Shown here: one piece after another, positions 1 to 6,032 of the stretch
Numbering within the stretch: position 1 is the first letter of the stretch
Layout: every line of letters begins with the position of its first letter
Source of the DNA: an uncultured Eubacteriales bacterium
GTDB taxonomy: Bacteria > Bacillota > Clostridia > Christensenellales > Aristaeellaceae
DNA length: 8,844 bases
Direction of reading: 5' to 3'
NCBI GenBank assembly: GCA_900553265.1
Contig: USDD01000102.1
Span: 1-8,844, forward strand
Made by a program: the position numbers and the translations under genes
Notes under the pieces: model-generated
The model's input: the letters and a program-made list of their open reading frames with translations, nothing else
Told to the model about the DNA's origin: nothing
The model's database searches: none

Positions 1-493
1 AGCGACAGCCGAGCCGAGCGGCGCATTGACCGCCGAAGCGACAGTCAAGTCGAGCAGCAAGCCAGCCGCCGAAGTGGCAACCGAGCCGGGCACCGCGCCG
101 ACTGCCAAAGCAGCGGCGGCATCGGGCACCGCGCTGACTGCCAAAGCGGCGGCTGCGCTGCGCGGAGAGCCGACTGCCGAAGCAGGAGCAGGGCTGAGCG
201 GCGCGTCGACCGCCGAAGCGGCAACGGAGCCGGGCATCGCGCCGACTGCCAAAGCAGCGGCGGCATTGGGCATCGCGCCGTCTGCCGAAGCGGCAACCGG
301 GCTGAGCGGCGCGCCGACTGCCAAAGCAGCGGCGGCATCGGGCATCGCGCCGTCTGCCAAAGCGGCTGCATCGGGCGGCAGGCTGATCTCCAAGACGGCG
401 GCTGCGTTGAGCGAAACGCCGTCTGCCGAAGTGACAGCCGAGCCGGGCGCTGTGCCGCCCGCCGAGCCGTCCTCCGCATCGTCCGCCGCGTCA
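1..493 (+). repeat. 36-bp tandem repeat (minisatellite) encoding 12-residue Ala-rich repeats inside cbiG
   Basis: In the cbiG frame the protein divides into consecutive 12-residue units from codon 29-31: for example TAKAAAASGTAL, TAEAATEPGIAP, TAKAAAALGIAP, SAEAATGLSGAP, TAKAAAASGIAP. There are about 13 units to 493. One (389-421) has 11 residues and the last are degenerate. The unit is (T/S)A(K/E)A followed by AA/AT and a Gly/Pro-containing end. The DNA itself is conserved: a 28-bp stretch is identical at 95-122, 239-266 and 311-338, offsets of 4 and 2 units of 36 bp. The stretch at 16-40 matches 196-220 closely, an offset of 5 units. Units before 29 continue in the same register, so the array extends past the left edge. 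All units are multiples of 3 bp, so copy-number change would keep the frame. Confidence 0.93.
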
Positions 494-1528
494 AACCCCG
501 TTTCCTCCGACAGATCATTCCTCGCGCACCCCTCCGATTCCTCCGCCCCTCTTCGCGCCGCCGTCTTCTGCTTCAGCGATCGCGGGGCGGCGCTGGCGGA
601 GCGCATCGCCGGGCTCTTTCCCGGCGCGCGGAGGATTCGGCCCAGGGGCGACCTCGCCGCGCGGACGGCGGAGTGCTTCCGCGAATGCGACGCGCTGATC
701 TTCGTGGGCGCGGCGGGCATCGCCGTGCGTGCCATCGCGCCCCATGTGGCGGCCAAGACCGCCGATCCGGCGGTGATCGTGGCGGACGACTGCGGGCGGC
801 ACGTCGTTTCGCTGCTGTCCGGGCACATCGGCGGAGCCAACCGGCTGACGCGGCAGATCGCGGCGCGCATCGGCGCGGAGCCGGTGGTCACCACCGCCAC
901 GGACGTGAATCAGCGCTTCTCCATCGACGAATGGGCGGCGCGCAGGGGCCTGAGCATCGAGTCCATGGACGCGGCGAAGCGCTTCTCCGCCGAGATTCTC
1001 CGGCGCGACCTTCCGCTGACCGGCGATTTTCCCGTGGACGGCCCGCTGCCCGCCGGCGTGTTCCCCGGTGCGGAGGGCGACGTGGGCGCGGCGATCTCCT
1101 GCTACCGCAAGCATCCCTTCGCCGTGACGGCGCTGCTCAGCCCGCGGATCGTCCATCTCGGAATCGGCTGTAAGCGCGGCGCAGGCGCGGAGGCCATCGC
1201 CGCGGCGGTGGACGGGCTGAACCTCGCTCCCGGCGCGATTGTGCGCGCGGCGTCCATCGACGTAAAGGCCCATGAGCCGGGCCTGCTCGCCTTCTGCCGG
1301 GCGAGGGGAATTGAGATAAGGTTCTATTCCGCGGCGGAGCTCAGCGCCGCCGAGGGGGAGTTCACCCCGTCGGAATTCGTGAAAAAGACCGTGGGCGTGG
1401 ACAACGTCTGCGAGCGCGCGGCGGCGGTCTCCGCCGGGCCGGGCGCAAAGATATTCATCAGAAAAACCCGCGGCGACGGCGTGACCGTGGCGGCCGCGAT
1501 GCAGGATTGGAGGATTTCCTTTGAATAA
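1..1528 (+). CDS. cbiG: CbiG, cobalt-precorrin-5A hydrolase, with a repetitive N-terminal extension (5' end outside window)
   Basis: CbiG opens the delta-lactone of cobalt-precorrin-5A and releases a two-carbon fragment, giving cobalt-precorrin-5B in anaerobic cobalamin synthesis. Counting from a TTG at 26, the CbiG core starts near residue 177. The N-domain contains FVGAAGIAVRAIAPH (226-240) and VVSLLSGHIGGANRLT (260-275); the C-domain starts near 374 with HLGIGCKRG (377-385) and includes SIDVKAHEPGL and KKTVGVDNVCERAA. The core of about 325 residues is normal for the family. The first ~155 residues are a 12-residue Ala-rich tandem repeat not expected in CbiG. The frame is open to the left edge, and the TTG at 26 lies inside a repeat unit whose other copies have TCG or CTG there, so it is unlikely to be the start. 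The true start, and possibly another fused domain, lie upstream. The 3' end overlaps cbiH by 8 bp. The function of the core is secure; the nature of the N-terminus is open. Confidence 0.92.
   Translation, partial: ATAEPSGALTAEATVKSSSKPAAEVATEPGTAPTAKAAAASGTALTAKAAAALRGEPTAEAGAGLSGASTAEAATEPGIAPTAKAAAALGIAPSAEAATGLSGAPTAKAAAASGIAPSAKAAASGGRLISKTAAALSETPSAEVTAEPGAVPPAEPSSASSAASNPVSSDRSFLAHPSDSSAPLRAAVFCFSDRGAALAERIAGLFPGARRIRPRGDLAARTAECFRECDALIFVGAAGIAVRAIAPHVAAKTADPAVIVADDCGRHVVSLLSGHIGGANRLTRQIAARIGAEPVVTTATDVNQRFSIDEWAARRGLSIESMDAAKRFSAEILRRDLPLTGDFPVDGPLPAGVFPGAEGDVGAAISCYRKHPFAVTALLSPRIVHLGIGCKRGAGAEAIAAAVDGLNLAPGAIVRAASIDVKAHEPGLLAFCRARGIEIRFYSAAELSAAEGEFTPSEFVKKTVGVDNVCERAAAVSAGPGAKIFIRKTRGDGVTVAAAMQDWRISFE
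1509..1523 (+). promoter_or_regulatory. Ribosome binding site fixing the TTG start of cbiH
   Basis: GGAGG at 1509-1513 lies seven bases before the TTG at 1521-1523 and inside the last codons of cbiG. There is no ATG or GTG nearby that would keep the N-terminal MNKLTVVGIGPG segment, so TTG is the start. The 8-bp overlap implies translational coupling with cbiG. Confidence 0.85.
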
Positions 1529-2249
1529 GCTGACGGTGGTGGGCATCGGCCCGGGCGCGGCCGACCAGATGACCCTTCGCGCCATGCGCGCGCTTCAGGA
1601 GGCGGATGTGATCGCCGGCTACGGCGTGTATGTGGATCTGGTTCGCCCGCTGTTTCCAGACAAGGAGACGCTGGTCACGCCCATGCGGCGCGAGGCCGAG
1701 CGCTGCCGCATGGCCATCGCGGCGGCCATGGAGGGCAGACACGTGGCCATGATCTCCTCCGGCGACGCGGGGGTCTACGGCATGGCCGGGCTGATCTACG
1801 AGCTTTCTCAGGGCATGGAGCTGACCATCGAGGTCGTGCCCGGCGTGACCGCGGCGCTCAGCGGCGGCGCGGTGCTGGGCGCGCCGCTGACCCACGATTT
1901 CGCGGTCATCAGCCTGTCCGACCTGCTCACGCCCTGGGAGACCATCGAGCGTCGGCTGGACGCGGCGGCCTCGGCGGATTTCTGCATCGCCATCTACAAT
2001 CCCTCCAGCGTCAGGCGCGCGGACTATCTGCGCCGCGCCTGCGAGATCCTGCTGCGCCATAAGCGCCCGGACACCCTCTGCGGCGCGGTGCGCAACATCG
2101 GCCGCGAGGGCGAGGAAGCGGAGCTGATGTCCCTTTCGGCGCTGGCCGACTACCGCGCGGACATGTTCACCACGGTTTTAGTCGGCAACGACCGCACCCG
2201 GGAAATCGACGGCAAAATGGTCACCCCGAGGGGCTATCGGGAAGTGTAA
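1521..2249 (+). CDS. cbiH: CbiH, cobalt-precorrin-3B C17-methyltransferase
   Basis: This SAM-dependent class III (tetrapyrrole) methyltransferase methylates C17 and contracts the macrocycle, making the lactone-bearing cobalt-precorrin-4. The 242-residue length is usual for CbiH. Visible motifs are the N-terminal glycine-rich VVGIGPG (6-12), MISSGDAGVYGMAG (77-90) at the SAM pocket, EVVPGVTA (104-111), FCIAIYNPSSVRR (154-166), and the C-terminal VGNDRT (221-226) and MVTPRGY (233-239), which together are typical of CbiH/CobJ rather than CbiF or CbiL. It starts with TTG, overlaps cbiG by 8 bp and is followed after 70 bp by the cbiJ-E-T fusion. No iron-sulfur or extra C-terminal domain is present. 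Confidence 0.93.
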   Translation: MNKLTVVGIGPGAADQMTLRAMRALQEADVIAGYGVYVDLVRPLFPDKETLVTPMRREAERCRMAIAAAMEGRHVAMISSGDAGVYGMAGLIYELSQGMELTIEVVPGVTAALSGGAVLGAPLTHDFAVISLSDLLTPWETIERRLDAAASADFCIAIYNPSSVRRADYLRRACEILLRHKRPDTLCGAVRNIGREGEEAELMSLSALADYRADMFTTVLVGNDRTREIDGKMVTPRGYREV

Positions 2250-2304
2250 AAAACAGGGGCAGGGAGAAGAACTCATTGTACACGCTCTCTGCAATGGTGA
2301 TGTC

Positions 2305-2310
2305 GGGAGG
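2305..2310 (+). promoter_or_regulatory. Ribosome binding site of the cbiJ-E-T fusion
   Basis: GGGAGG nine bases before the ATG at 2320 supports this start. The 70-bp gap after cbiH (2250-2319) shows no convincing promoter or hairpin, so the fusion gene is probably read from the same transcript. Confidence 0.75.
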
Positions 2311-2319
2311 AAACCAGGC

Positions 2320-4362
2320 ATGAGCAAGATCGTAATTTTCGCAGGAACCTCCGACGGGCGGCGGCTGGCCGAGCGGCTGGCCGGGCGCGGCGCGGAGCTG
2401 GTGGTCAGCGTGGCCACGGATTACGGCGCGGAGCTGATGGCTCCCGCGGAGGGCGTGCGCGTCCACGCCGGGCGCATGGACGAGGCGGCGATGGAGCGCT
2501 TCCTCGCCGACGAGCGGTTCGATCTCGTGGCCGACGCGACGCACCCCTACGCCGATCTGGTGACGGAGAACCTGCGCCGGGCCTGCGAGCGCACGGGCAC
2601 GGCGTATCTGCGCGTGCTGCGTCCCGCCGGCGCGTCCGACGGCGACGGCCTGCGCGCGGCGGACACCGCCGCCTGCGCCGAGCTGCTCAAAACGACTGAG
2701 GGCAACGTCTTTCTGACCACCGGGAGCAAGGAGCTGCCCGTGTTCTGCGCCGATCCCGCGCTGCGCGAGCGGCTGTACGCCCGGGTGCTGCCCATGCGCG
2801 CGTCGCTGGACGTCTGCGAGCGCTGCGGCCTGAAGCCGGATCGGATTCTGGCGGCGCAGGGCCCCTTCGACGAGGAGATGAACTACGCCATGCTGCGCTT
2901 TACCCGCGCGGAGTGGATGGTCACCAAGGACACCGGCGACGCGGGCGGCTACGCGGCCAAGCTGCGCGCCGCCGCCCGCGCCGGCGTAAAGACCGTGGTC
3001 ATCGGCCGTCCCACCCGGGAGACGGGCCTGACCGTCGAGGAAGCCGCCCGGGAAATCGCCGAGCGGTTCCGGCTGAAGCCGGAAGAGGAAAATCGGGCAT
3101 ACGCGGACGCTCCGACCATTTCCGGCAGCACGGAGAACGCTGATTCCGCATCCCCCATCCCCCTCTCCGCCAAGCGCGTGGTTCTGGCCGGCGTCGGCAT
3201 GGGCGGGGCGGACAGCCTCACCGGCGGGGCGGCGCGGGCGGTGCGCGAAGCGCAGTGCGTCATCGGCGCGAAGCGGATGCTGGAGACGGCGGACTGCGCG
3301 GGCAAGATTGTGCGCGCGGCCATCGCGCCGGACGACATCGCCCGGGGGATCCGCGAGGAGAACGCGGAGCGCTTTGCCGTGCTGTTCTCCGGCGACACCG
3401 GCTTTTACAGCGGCGCGAAGAAGCTCATCGCCGCGCTGGACGGCGTGCAGATCGAGGTGCTGCCCGGCGTCGGAAGCCTTCAGGCGCTCTGCGCAAAGCT
3501 GCGAAGGCCGTGGGAGAACGTCCGCGCCGTCAGCCTGCACGGCCGCGACTGCAATTTCGCCGCCGAGGTGCGCGCCCACGAGGCCGTGTTCGCGCTGCTG
3601 GGCGGCCGGGACGGCGCGAAGGACGCGCTGGATCGCCTGTGCCGCGCGGGACTGGGCGATCTGACGGTGCACATCGGCCAGCGGCTGGGCTATCCCGACG
3701 AAAAGCTCGTCTCGGGAACGGCCAGCGCGCTGCGCGAGGGCGCGTTCGACCCGCTGAGCGTGCTGCTGGTGGAAAATCCGGGCTGGAAAAACGAGATCGT
3801 CACCCCCGGCCTGCCCGACGAGGCCTTCGACCGGGACGAGACGCCCATGACCAAGTCCGAGGTGCGCGCCGTGTCGCTGGGCAAGCTGGCGCTCACGCCC
3901 GGCGCGGTGGTCTACGACGTGGGCTCGGGCAGCGGCTCGGTGTCCGTGGAGTGCGCGCGCCTTGCGCCGATGGGCCATGTCTACGCCGTCGAGCGCAAGC
4001 CCGGCGCGGCGGCGCTCACCCGGCATAACGCCGAAAAATTCGGTCTGGAGAACCTGACCACGGTGGAGGGCCTCGCGCCCGAGGCGTTTGCCGATCTGCC
4101 CGCGCCCACCCACGCGTTCCTCGGCGGCACCGCGGGCAATCTGGACGCGATTCTGGACGCGCTGCTGGCGAAGAATCCCCATGTGCGCATCGTGGCCAAC
4201 GCCGTTACGCTGGAGACCGTCGCCCAGCTGACCCGGGCGGCGAAGCGCTTTACTGTCTCGGACATTGCCGAGATCTCCGTGGCCAAGCCCCGGCGCGTGG
4301 GCGGCTATTCGCTGATGACCGCCCAGAACCCGGTCTATGTGTTCACAATGCAGAACCCGTAA
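2320..4362 (+). CDS. Trifunctional CbiJ-CbiE-CbiT: cobalt-precorrin-6A reductase fused to C5- and C15-methyltransferases
   Basis: The 680-residue protein carries three complete enzyme domains in frame. Residues 1 to about 253 are CbiJ/CobK, which reduces cobalt-precorrin-6A to 6B: FAGTSDGRRLAERLA (6-20), DATHPYADLV, VFLTTGSKEL, AQGPFDEEMNYAMLR and TKDTGDAGGYAAKL. A hydrophilic linker (about 254-285, Glu/Ala/Ser rich) follows. Residues about 287-490 are CbiE, the C5-methyltransferase: VVLAGVGMGG, FSGDTGFYSG (356-365), VLPGVGSLQALCAKL, SLHGRDCN and the LLGGRDG segment. Residues about 500-680 are CbiT, which methylates C15 and decarboxylates the C12 acetate: MTKSEVRA (510-517), the Rossmann SAM loop YDVGSGSGSVSVE (532-544) and AVERKP. 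CbiE-CbiT fusion is known as CobL in aerobic bacteria; the added CbiJ domain is less usual. The three reactions are consecutive in the pathway (6A to 6B to 7 to 8), so the fusion may channel unstable intermediates (inference). All signature motifs look intact. Confidence 0.93.
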   Translation: MSKIVIFAGTSDGRRLAERLAGRGAELVVSVATDYGAELMAPAEGVRVHAGRMDEAAMERFLADERFDLVADATHPYADLVTENLRRACERTGTAYLRVLRPAGASDGDGLRAADTAACAELLKTTEGNVFLTTGSKELPVFCADPALRERLYARVLPMRASLDVCERCGLKPDRILAAQGPFDEEMNYAMLRFTRAEWMVTKDTGDAGGYAAKLRAAARAGVKTVVIGRPTRETGLTVEEAAREIAERFRLKPEEENRAYADAPTISGSTENADSASPIPLSAKRVVLAGVGMGGADSLTGGAARAVREAQCVIGAKRMLETADCAGKIVRAAIAPDDIARGIREENAERFAVLFSGDTGFYSGAKKLIAALDGVQIEVLPGVGSLQALCAKLRRPWENVRAVSLHGRDCNFAAEVRAHEAVFALLGGRDGAKDALDRLCRAGLGDLTVHIGQRLGYPDEKLVSGTASALREGAFDPLSVLLVENPGWKNEIVTPGLPDEAFDRDETPMTKSEVRAVSLGKLALTPGAVVYDVGSGSGSVSVECARLAPMGHVYAVERKPGAAALTRHNAEKFGLENLTTVEGLAPEAFADLPAPTHAFLGGTAGNLDAILDALLAKNPHVRIVANAVTLETVAQLTRAAKRFTVSDIAEISVAKPRRVGGYSLMTAQNPVYVFTMQNP

Positions 4363-4370
4363 AAGGAGGA
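4363..4370 (+). promoter_or_regulatory. Ribosome binding site of cbiL
   Basis: AAGGAGGA begins immediately after the stop codon of the upstream fusion gene and lies seven bases before the ATG at 4378. It is a near-perfect Shine-Dalgarno sequence and shows that cbiL is in the same operon. Confidence 0.85.
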
Positions 4371-4377
4371 CGAACCC

Positions 4378-5028
4378 ATGCTGTATTTCGTCGGCGTCGG
4401 CCCGGGCGACCCGGAGCTGGTGACGCTGAAGGCCGCGCGGCTGATGCGCGAGGCGGATGCGATTGCGCTGCCCGACGGCGGAAGCGCCGGCGCGGCGGAG
4501 AGGATCGCCGCCGAATGGATCGCGGGCAAGCCGGTGCTGAAGCTCGAAATGCCCATGCGCGGCGGGCGCGAGGACTGGCGCGCGGCTCACGCCGCGGCGG
4601 CGGAGAAGCTGCTTCAGTGGCTCGAACGCTATCCCACGATGGTCTATCCCGTGCTGGGCGACCCCGGCGTGTTCGCCAGCAGCAGCTATCTCCATCGCCT
4701 CGTGGCGCCGAAGCATCCCTGCGAAATCGTGCCCGGCGTGCCCGCCATGTGCGCCGCCGCGGCGAAGCTGGGCGTGCCGCTGTGCGAAAAGGATGAGACG
4801 CTCACGGTGGAGGGCGAATGGCGCGACGGCGCGCTGCCCGGCGGAACGTCGGTCTGGATGAAGTGCGCCCGGAGCCTGAGCGACATGCGCGCCGCCCTCG
4901 CGGGCAGGGAGGCCTACGTGGTGCGCAATCTGGGCATGGACGGCGAGTTCGCCGCGCCGCTGGTCGCACCCGAGCCGCCGGGAAAGAGCTATTTCACCAC
5001 CGTCATCGTCAAAAATCCGGAGAAGTGA
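4378..5028 (+). CDS. cbiL: CbiL, cobalt-precorrin-2 C20-methyltransferase
   Basis: This SAM-dependent class III methyltransferase adds the C20 methyl group to cobalt-factor II/cobalt-precorrin-2, the first methylation of the corrin-specific branch. The 216-residue protein starts MLYFVGVGPGDPELVTLKAARLM in style: FVGVGPGDPELVTLKA (4-19) is typical of CbiL/CobI. YPVLGDPGVFASSSYLHRL (90-108) and EIVPGVPAMCAAAAKLGVPL (116-135) are the other diagnostic blocks, and YFTTVIV (205-211) is the C-terminal strand. It is slightly shorter than classic CbiL proteins because the mid region is compact. It lies 15 bp after the cbiJ-E-T gene and is the last recognisable cobalamin gene of the operon. CbiF was considered, but its motifs do not fit. 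Confidence 0.88.
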   Translation: MLYFVGVGPGDPELVTLKAARLMREADAIALPDGGSAGAAERIAAEWIAGKPVLKLEMPMRGGREDWRAAHAAAAEKLLQWLERYPTMVYPVLGDPGVFASSSYLHRLVAPKHPCEIVPGVPAMCAAAAKLGVPLCEKDETLTVEGEWRDGALPGGTSVWMKCARSLSDMRAALAGREAYVVRNLGMDGEFAAPLVAPEPPGKSYFTTVIVKNPEK

Positions 5029-5031
5029 AGG

Positions 5032-5050
5032 CGAAATGAGGTTGATTTCG
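5032..5050 (+). promoter_or_regulatory. Small inverted repeat overlapping the -35 of the membrane-protein promoter
   Basis: CGAAAT (5032-5037) and ATTTCG (5045-5050) are perfect inverted repeats separated by seven bases. The right arm covers part of the -35 hexamer. There is no T-run, so it is not a terminator; it could be an operator. The arms are short and chance is a real alternative. Confidence 0.3.
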
Positions 5051-5070
5051 GGAGCTGCGCGTGGTAAAAT
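5042..5070 (+). promoter_or_regulatory. Sigma-70-type promoter for the small membrane protein
   Basis: TTGATT (5042-5047), a 17-base spacer, then TAAAAT (5065-5070) preceded by an extended -10 TG (5062-5063). Transcription would begin near 5077, giving a leader of about 30 bases before the ATG at 5107. The gene after cbiL can therefore be expressed independently of the cobalamin operon. Confidence 0.65.
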
Positions 5071-5106
5071 ACATCTAACCATCGCGGAAATCGGAGGAAT
5101 CGACGA

Positions 5107-5598
5107 ATGCCTGCGCTTCAGATCGCTCTGTACTGCCTGCTGTTCTTCCTGCTGGTGAAATGCGCCGTGAAGGACAGCGGGCGAAACTGCCTGTTCTTTT
5201 ATCCGAAGGCCTATCTCGACGAGGCGCAGCGGCGGGGAATTGCGAACCGGGAAGCCGAAATGAAAAAGGGCAGGCGCTTCATGGCTTTCTTCTGCATTGT
5301 CATGCTGCTGGCACTGCTCGCGATTGTGGCCCTTTGGAACCGCGTTTCGGACTTCGGAACGGCCTGTCTTCAGACCTGCCTCTTCCTCGTGGTCATGAAC
5401 TGGTTCGACGGAATCGTCATCGACCGCATCTGGGTCGGCCAAAGCAGAATCTGGCGCGTCGAGGGCATGGAGGGCGTTCCCTACGTCAAGCCCTGGCGGG
5501 AAGTCCTCGTCAGGCGCGGTATGGGCACGGCGATCTACCTGCTCCTCGCGCCGCCGATCGCCGGAATCGCGCTGCTGATCGGGAAAATCGCCTCCTGA
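5107..5598 (+). CDS. Small integral membrane protein of unknown function
   Basis: I do not recognise a named family. The 163-residue protein has about four hydrophobic segments: residues 4-19, 57-77, 86-99 and 141-160. A charged cytoplasmic-type stretch (33-56, YPKAYLDEAQRRG then REAEMKKGRR) lies between the first two. Between segments three and four is a striking aromatic/charged block, NWFDGIVIDRIWVG (98-111), followed by SRIWRVEGMEGVPYVKPW. The ATG at 5107 has GGAGG (5093-5097) nine bases upstream and its own promoter. There is no signal peptidase site, enzyme motif or transporter signature that I can see. It lies 78 bp after cbiL; a cobalt-uptake role is not supported, because no CbiM/N/Q-type motifs are present. 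Codon use matches the neighbours, so it is very likely a real gene. Confidence 0.85.
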   Translation: MPALQIALYCLLFFLLVKCAVKDSGRNCLFFYPKAYLDEAQRRGIANREAEMKKGRRFMAFFCIVMLLALLAIVALWNRVSDFGTACLQTCLFLVVMNWFDGIVIDRIWVGQSRIWRVEGMEGVPYVKPWREVLVRRGMGTAIYLLLAPPIAGIALLIGKIAS

Positions 5599-5687
5599 GC
5601 AAAAGCAGACGGCCAAGTTCGCGCCGGGCGGGAAGAGCGCGCGGCGCAGGAGGGGAATGCACGCCGGCAGTAAACTCACAGGGCGCA

Positions 5688-5734
5688 GACGGCAGAAATC
5701 CATGCGGCGCCGACGGGAAATCCATGCAGCGCGT
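5688..5734 (+). repeat. Imperfect tandem direct repeat in the gene-free stretch before the tRNA
   Basis: GAAATCCATGC occurs at 5695-5705 and again at 5717-5727, 22 bp apart, with similar flanks (GACGG before, GCGC-like after). The surrounding 5599-5797 region shows no gene with a plausible start and ribosome binding site. The repeat has no evident function. Confidence 0.5.
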
Positions 5735-5797
5735 CCCGCTCTCGGGTGCGGTGCGAGGGCCTTTTCTGCGGCGGCGCGCAATTTTGCCGCCAAAGCC

Positions 5798-5826
5798 TTG
5801 ACATCTCGGAAAAAGCGTGGCATAAT
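5798..5826 (+). promoter_or_regulatory. Near-consensus promoter of the tRNA-Arg gene
   Basis: A perfect TTGACA (5798-5803), a 17-base spacer and CATAAT (5821-5826) with an extended -10 TG (5818-5819). The predicted start near 5833 is about 30 bases upstream of the mature tRNA 5' end, a usual leader length for a singly transcribed tRNA. Confidence 0.85.
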
Positions 5827-5862
5827 TGAAATGTTGAAGCGCCGCAGAGGCGCGAAAACCGT

Positions 5863-5939
5863 GTCTCCGTAGCTCAGCCGGATAGAGCGTTCGCCTCCTA
5901 AGCGAAAGGCCGCGCGTTCGAATCGCGCCGGGGACGCCA
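5863..5939 (+). tRNA. tRNA-Arg (anticodon CCT)
   Basis: The 77-base sequence folds as a full cloverleaf. The acceptor stem is GTCTCCG (5863-5869) with CGGGGAC (5929-5935), including one T-G pair. The D stem is GCTC/GAGC, the anticodon stem TTCGC/GCGAA around the loop CTCCTAA, the variable loop AGGCC, and the T stem GCGCG/CGCGC around TTCGAAT. The anticodon CCT (5897-5899) reads the AGG arginine codon. The discriminator is G and the terminal CCA (5937-5939) is encoded. It stands alone, with its own promoter and a hairpin immediately after it. No integrase or duplicated 3' end is seen in the window. Confidence 0.97.
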
Positions 5940-5941
5940 TA

Positions 5942-5979
5942 CTGAAAGGCCCGAACGATTTTTCGTTCGGGCCTTTCAG
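5942..5979. terminator. Perfect 17-bp hairpin, probable bidirectional terminator
   Basis: CTGAAAGGCCCGAACGA (5942-5958) pairs without mismatch with 5963-5979 around a TTTT loop. The GC-rich core GGCCCGAACGA is flanked by AAA before and TTT after, the symmetrical form seen in two-way terminators. On the + strand a further TTCTTT follows at 5982-5987. It starts three bases after the tRNA CCA and lies between the tRNA and the converging minus-strand operon ending at 6033, so it probably ends both transcripts. The T-tract is short on both sides, which lowers certainty about efficiency. Confidence 0.8.
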
Positions 5980-6032
5980 CGTTCTTTGATCATGGACAGC
6001 GCGTTTCTGCGCAGACAGCTGGCGAAATCCCG

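Noticed and set aside
1..493. CRISPR array
   Set aside because: Units are contiguous 36-bp degenerate repeats with no unique spacers, and they encode part of a protein in frame.
45..518. Minus-strand open frame over the repeat array encoding Arg/Pro-rich repeats
   Set aside because: A 36-bp repeat without a stop in one unit stays open in any frame it started open; the CbiG frame is fixed by continuity with the core domain.
1..5028. Cobalamin riboswitch
   Set aside because: No leader-like region or B12-box type sequence is present; the operon start lies outside the window.
5770..5791. Hairpin GGCGGC/GCCGCC with a ten-base loop as a terminator of the membrane-protein gene
   Set aside because: Stem is only six pairs, the loop is long, and no T-run follows; it is common in GC-rich DNA.
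5863..5939. tRNA-Arg as an integration site of a mobile element
   Set aside because: No integrase, no duplicated tRNA 3' end and no change of base composition were seen on either side within the window.
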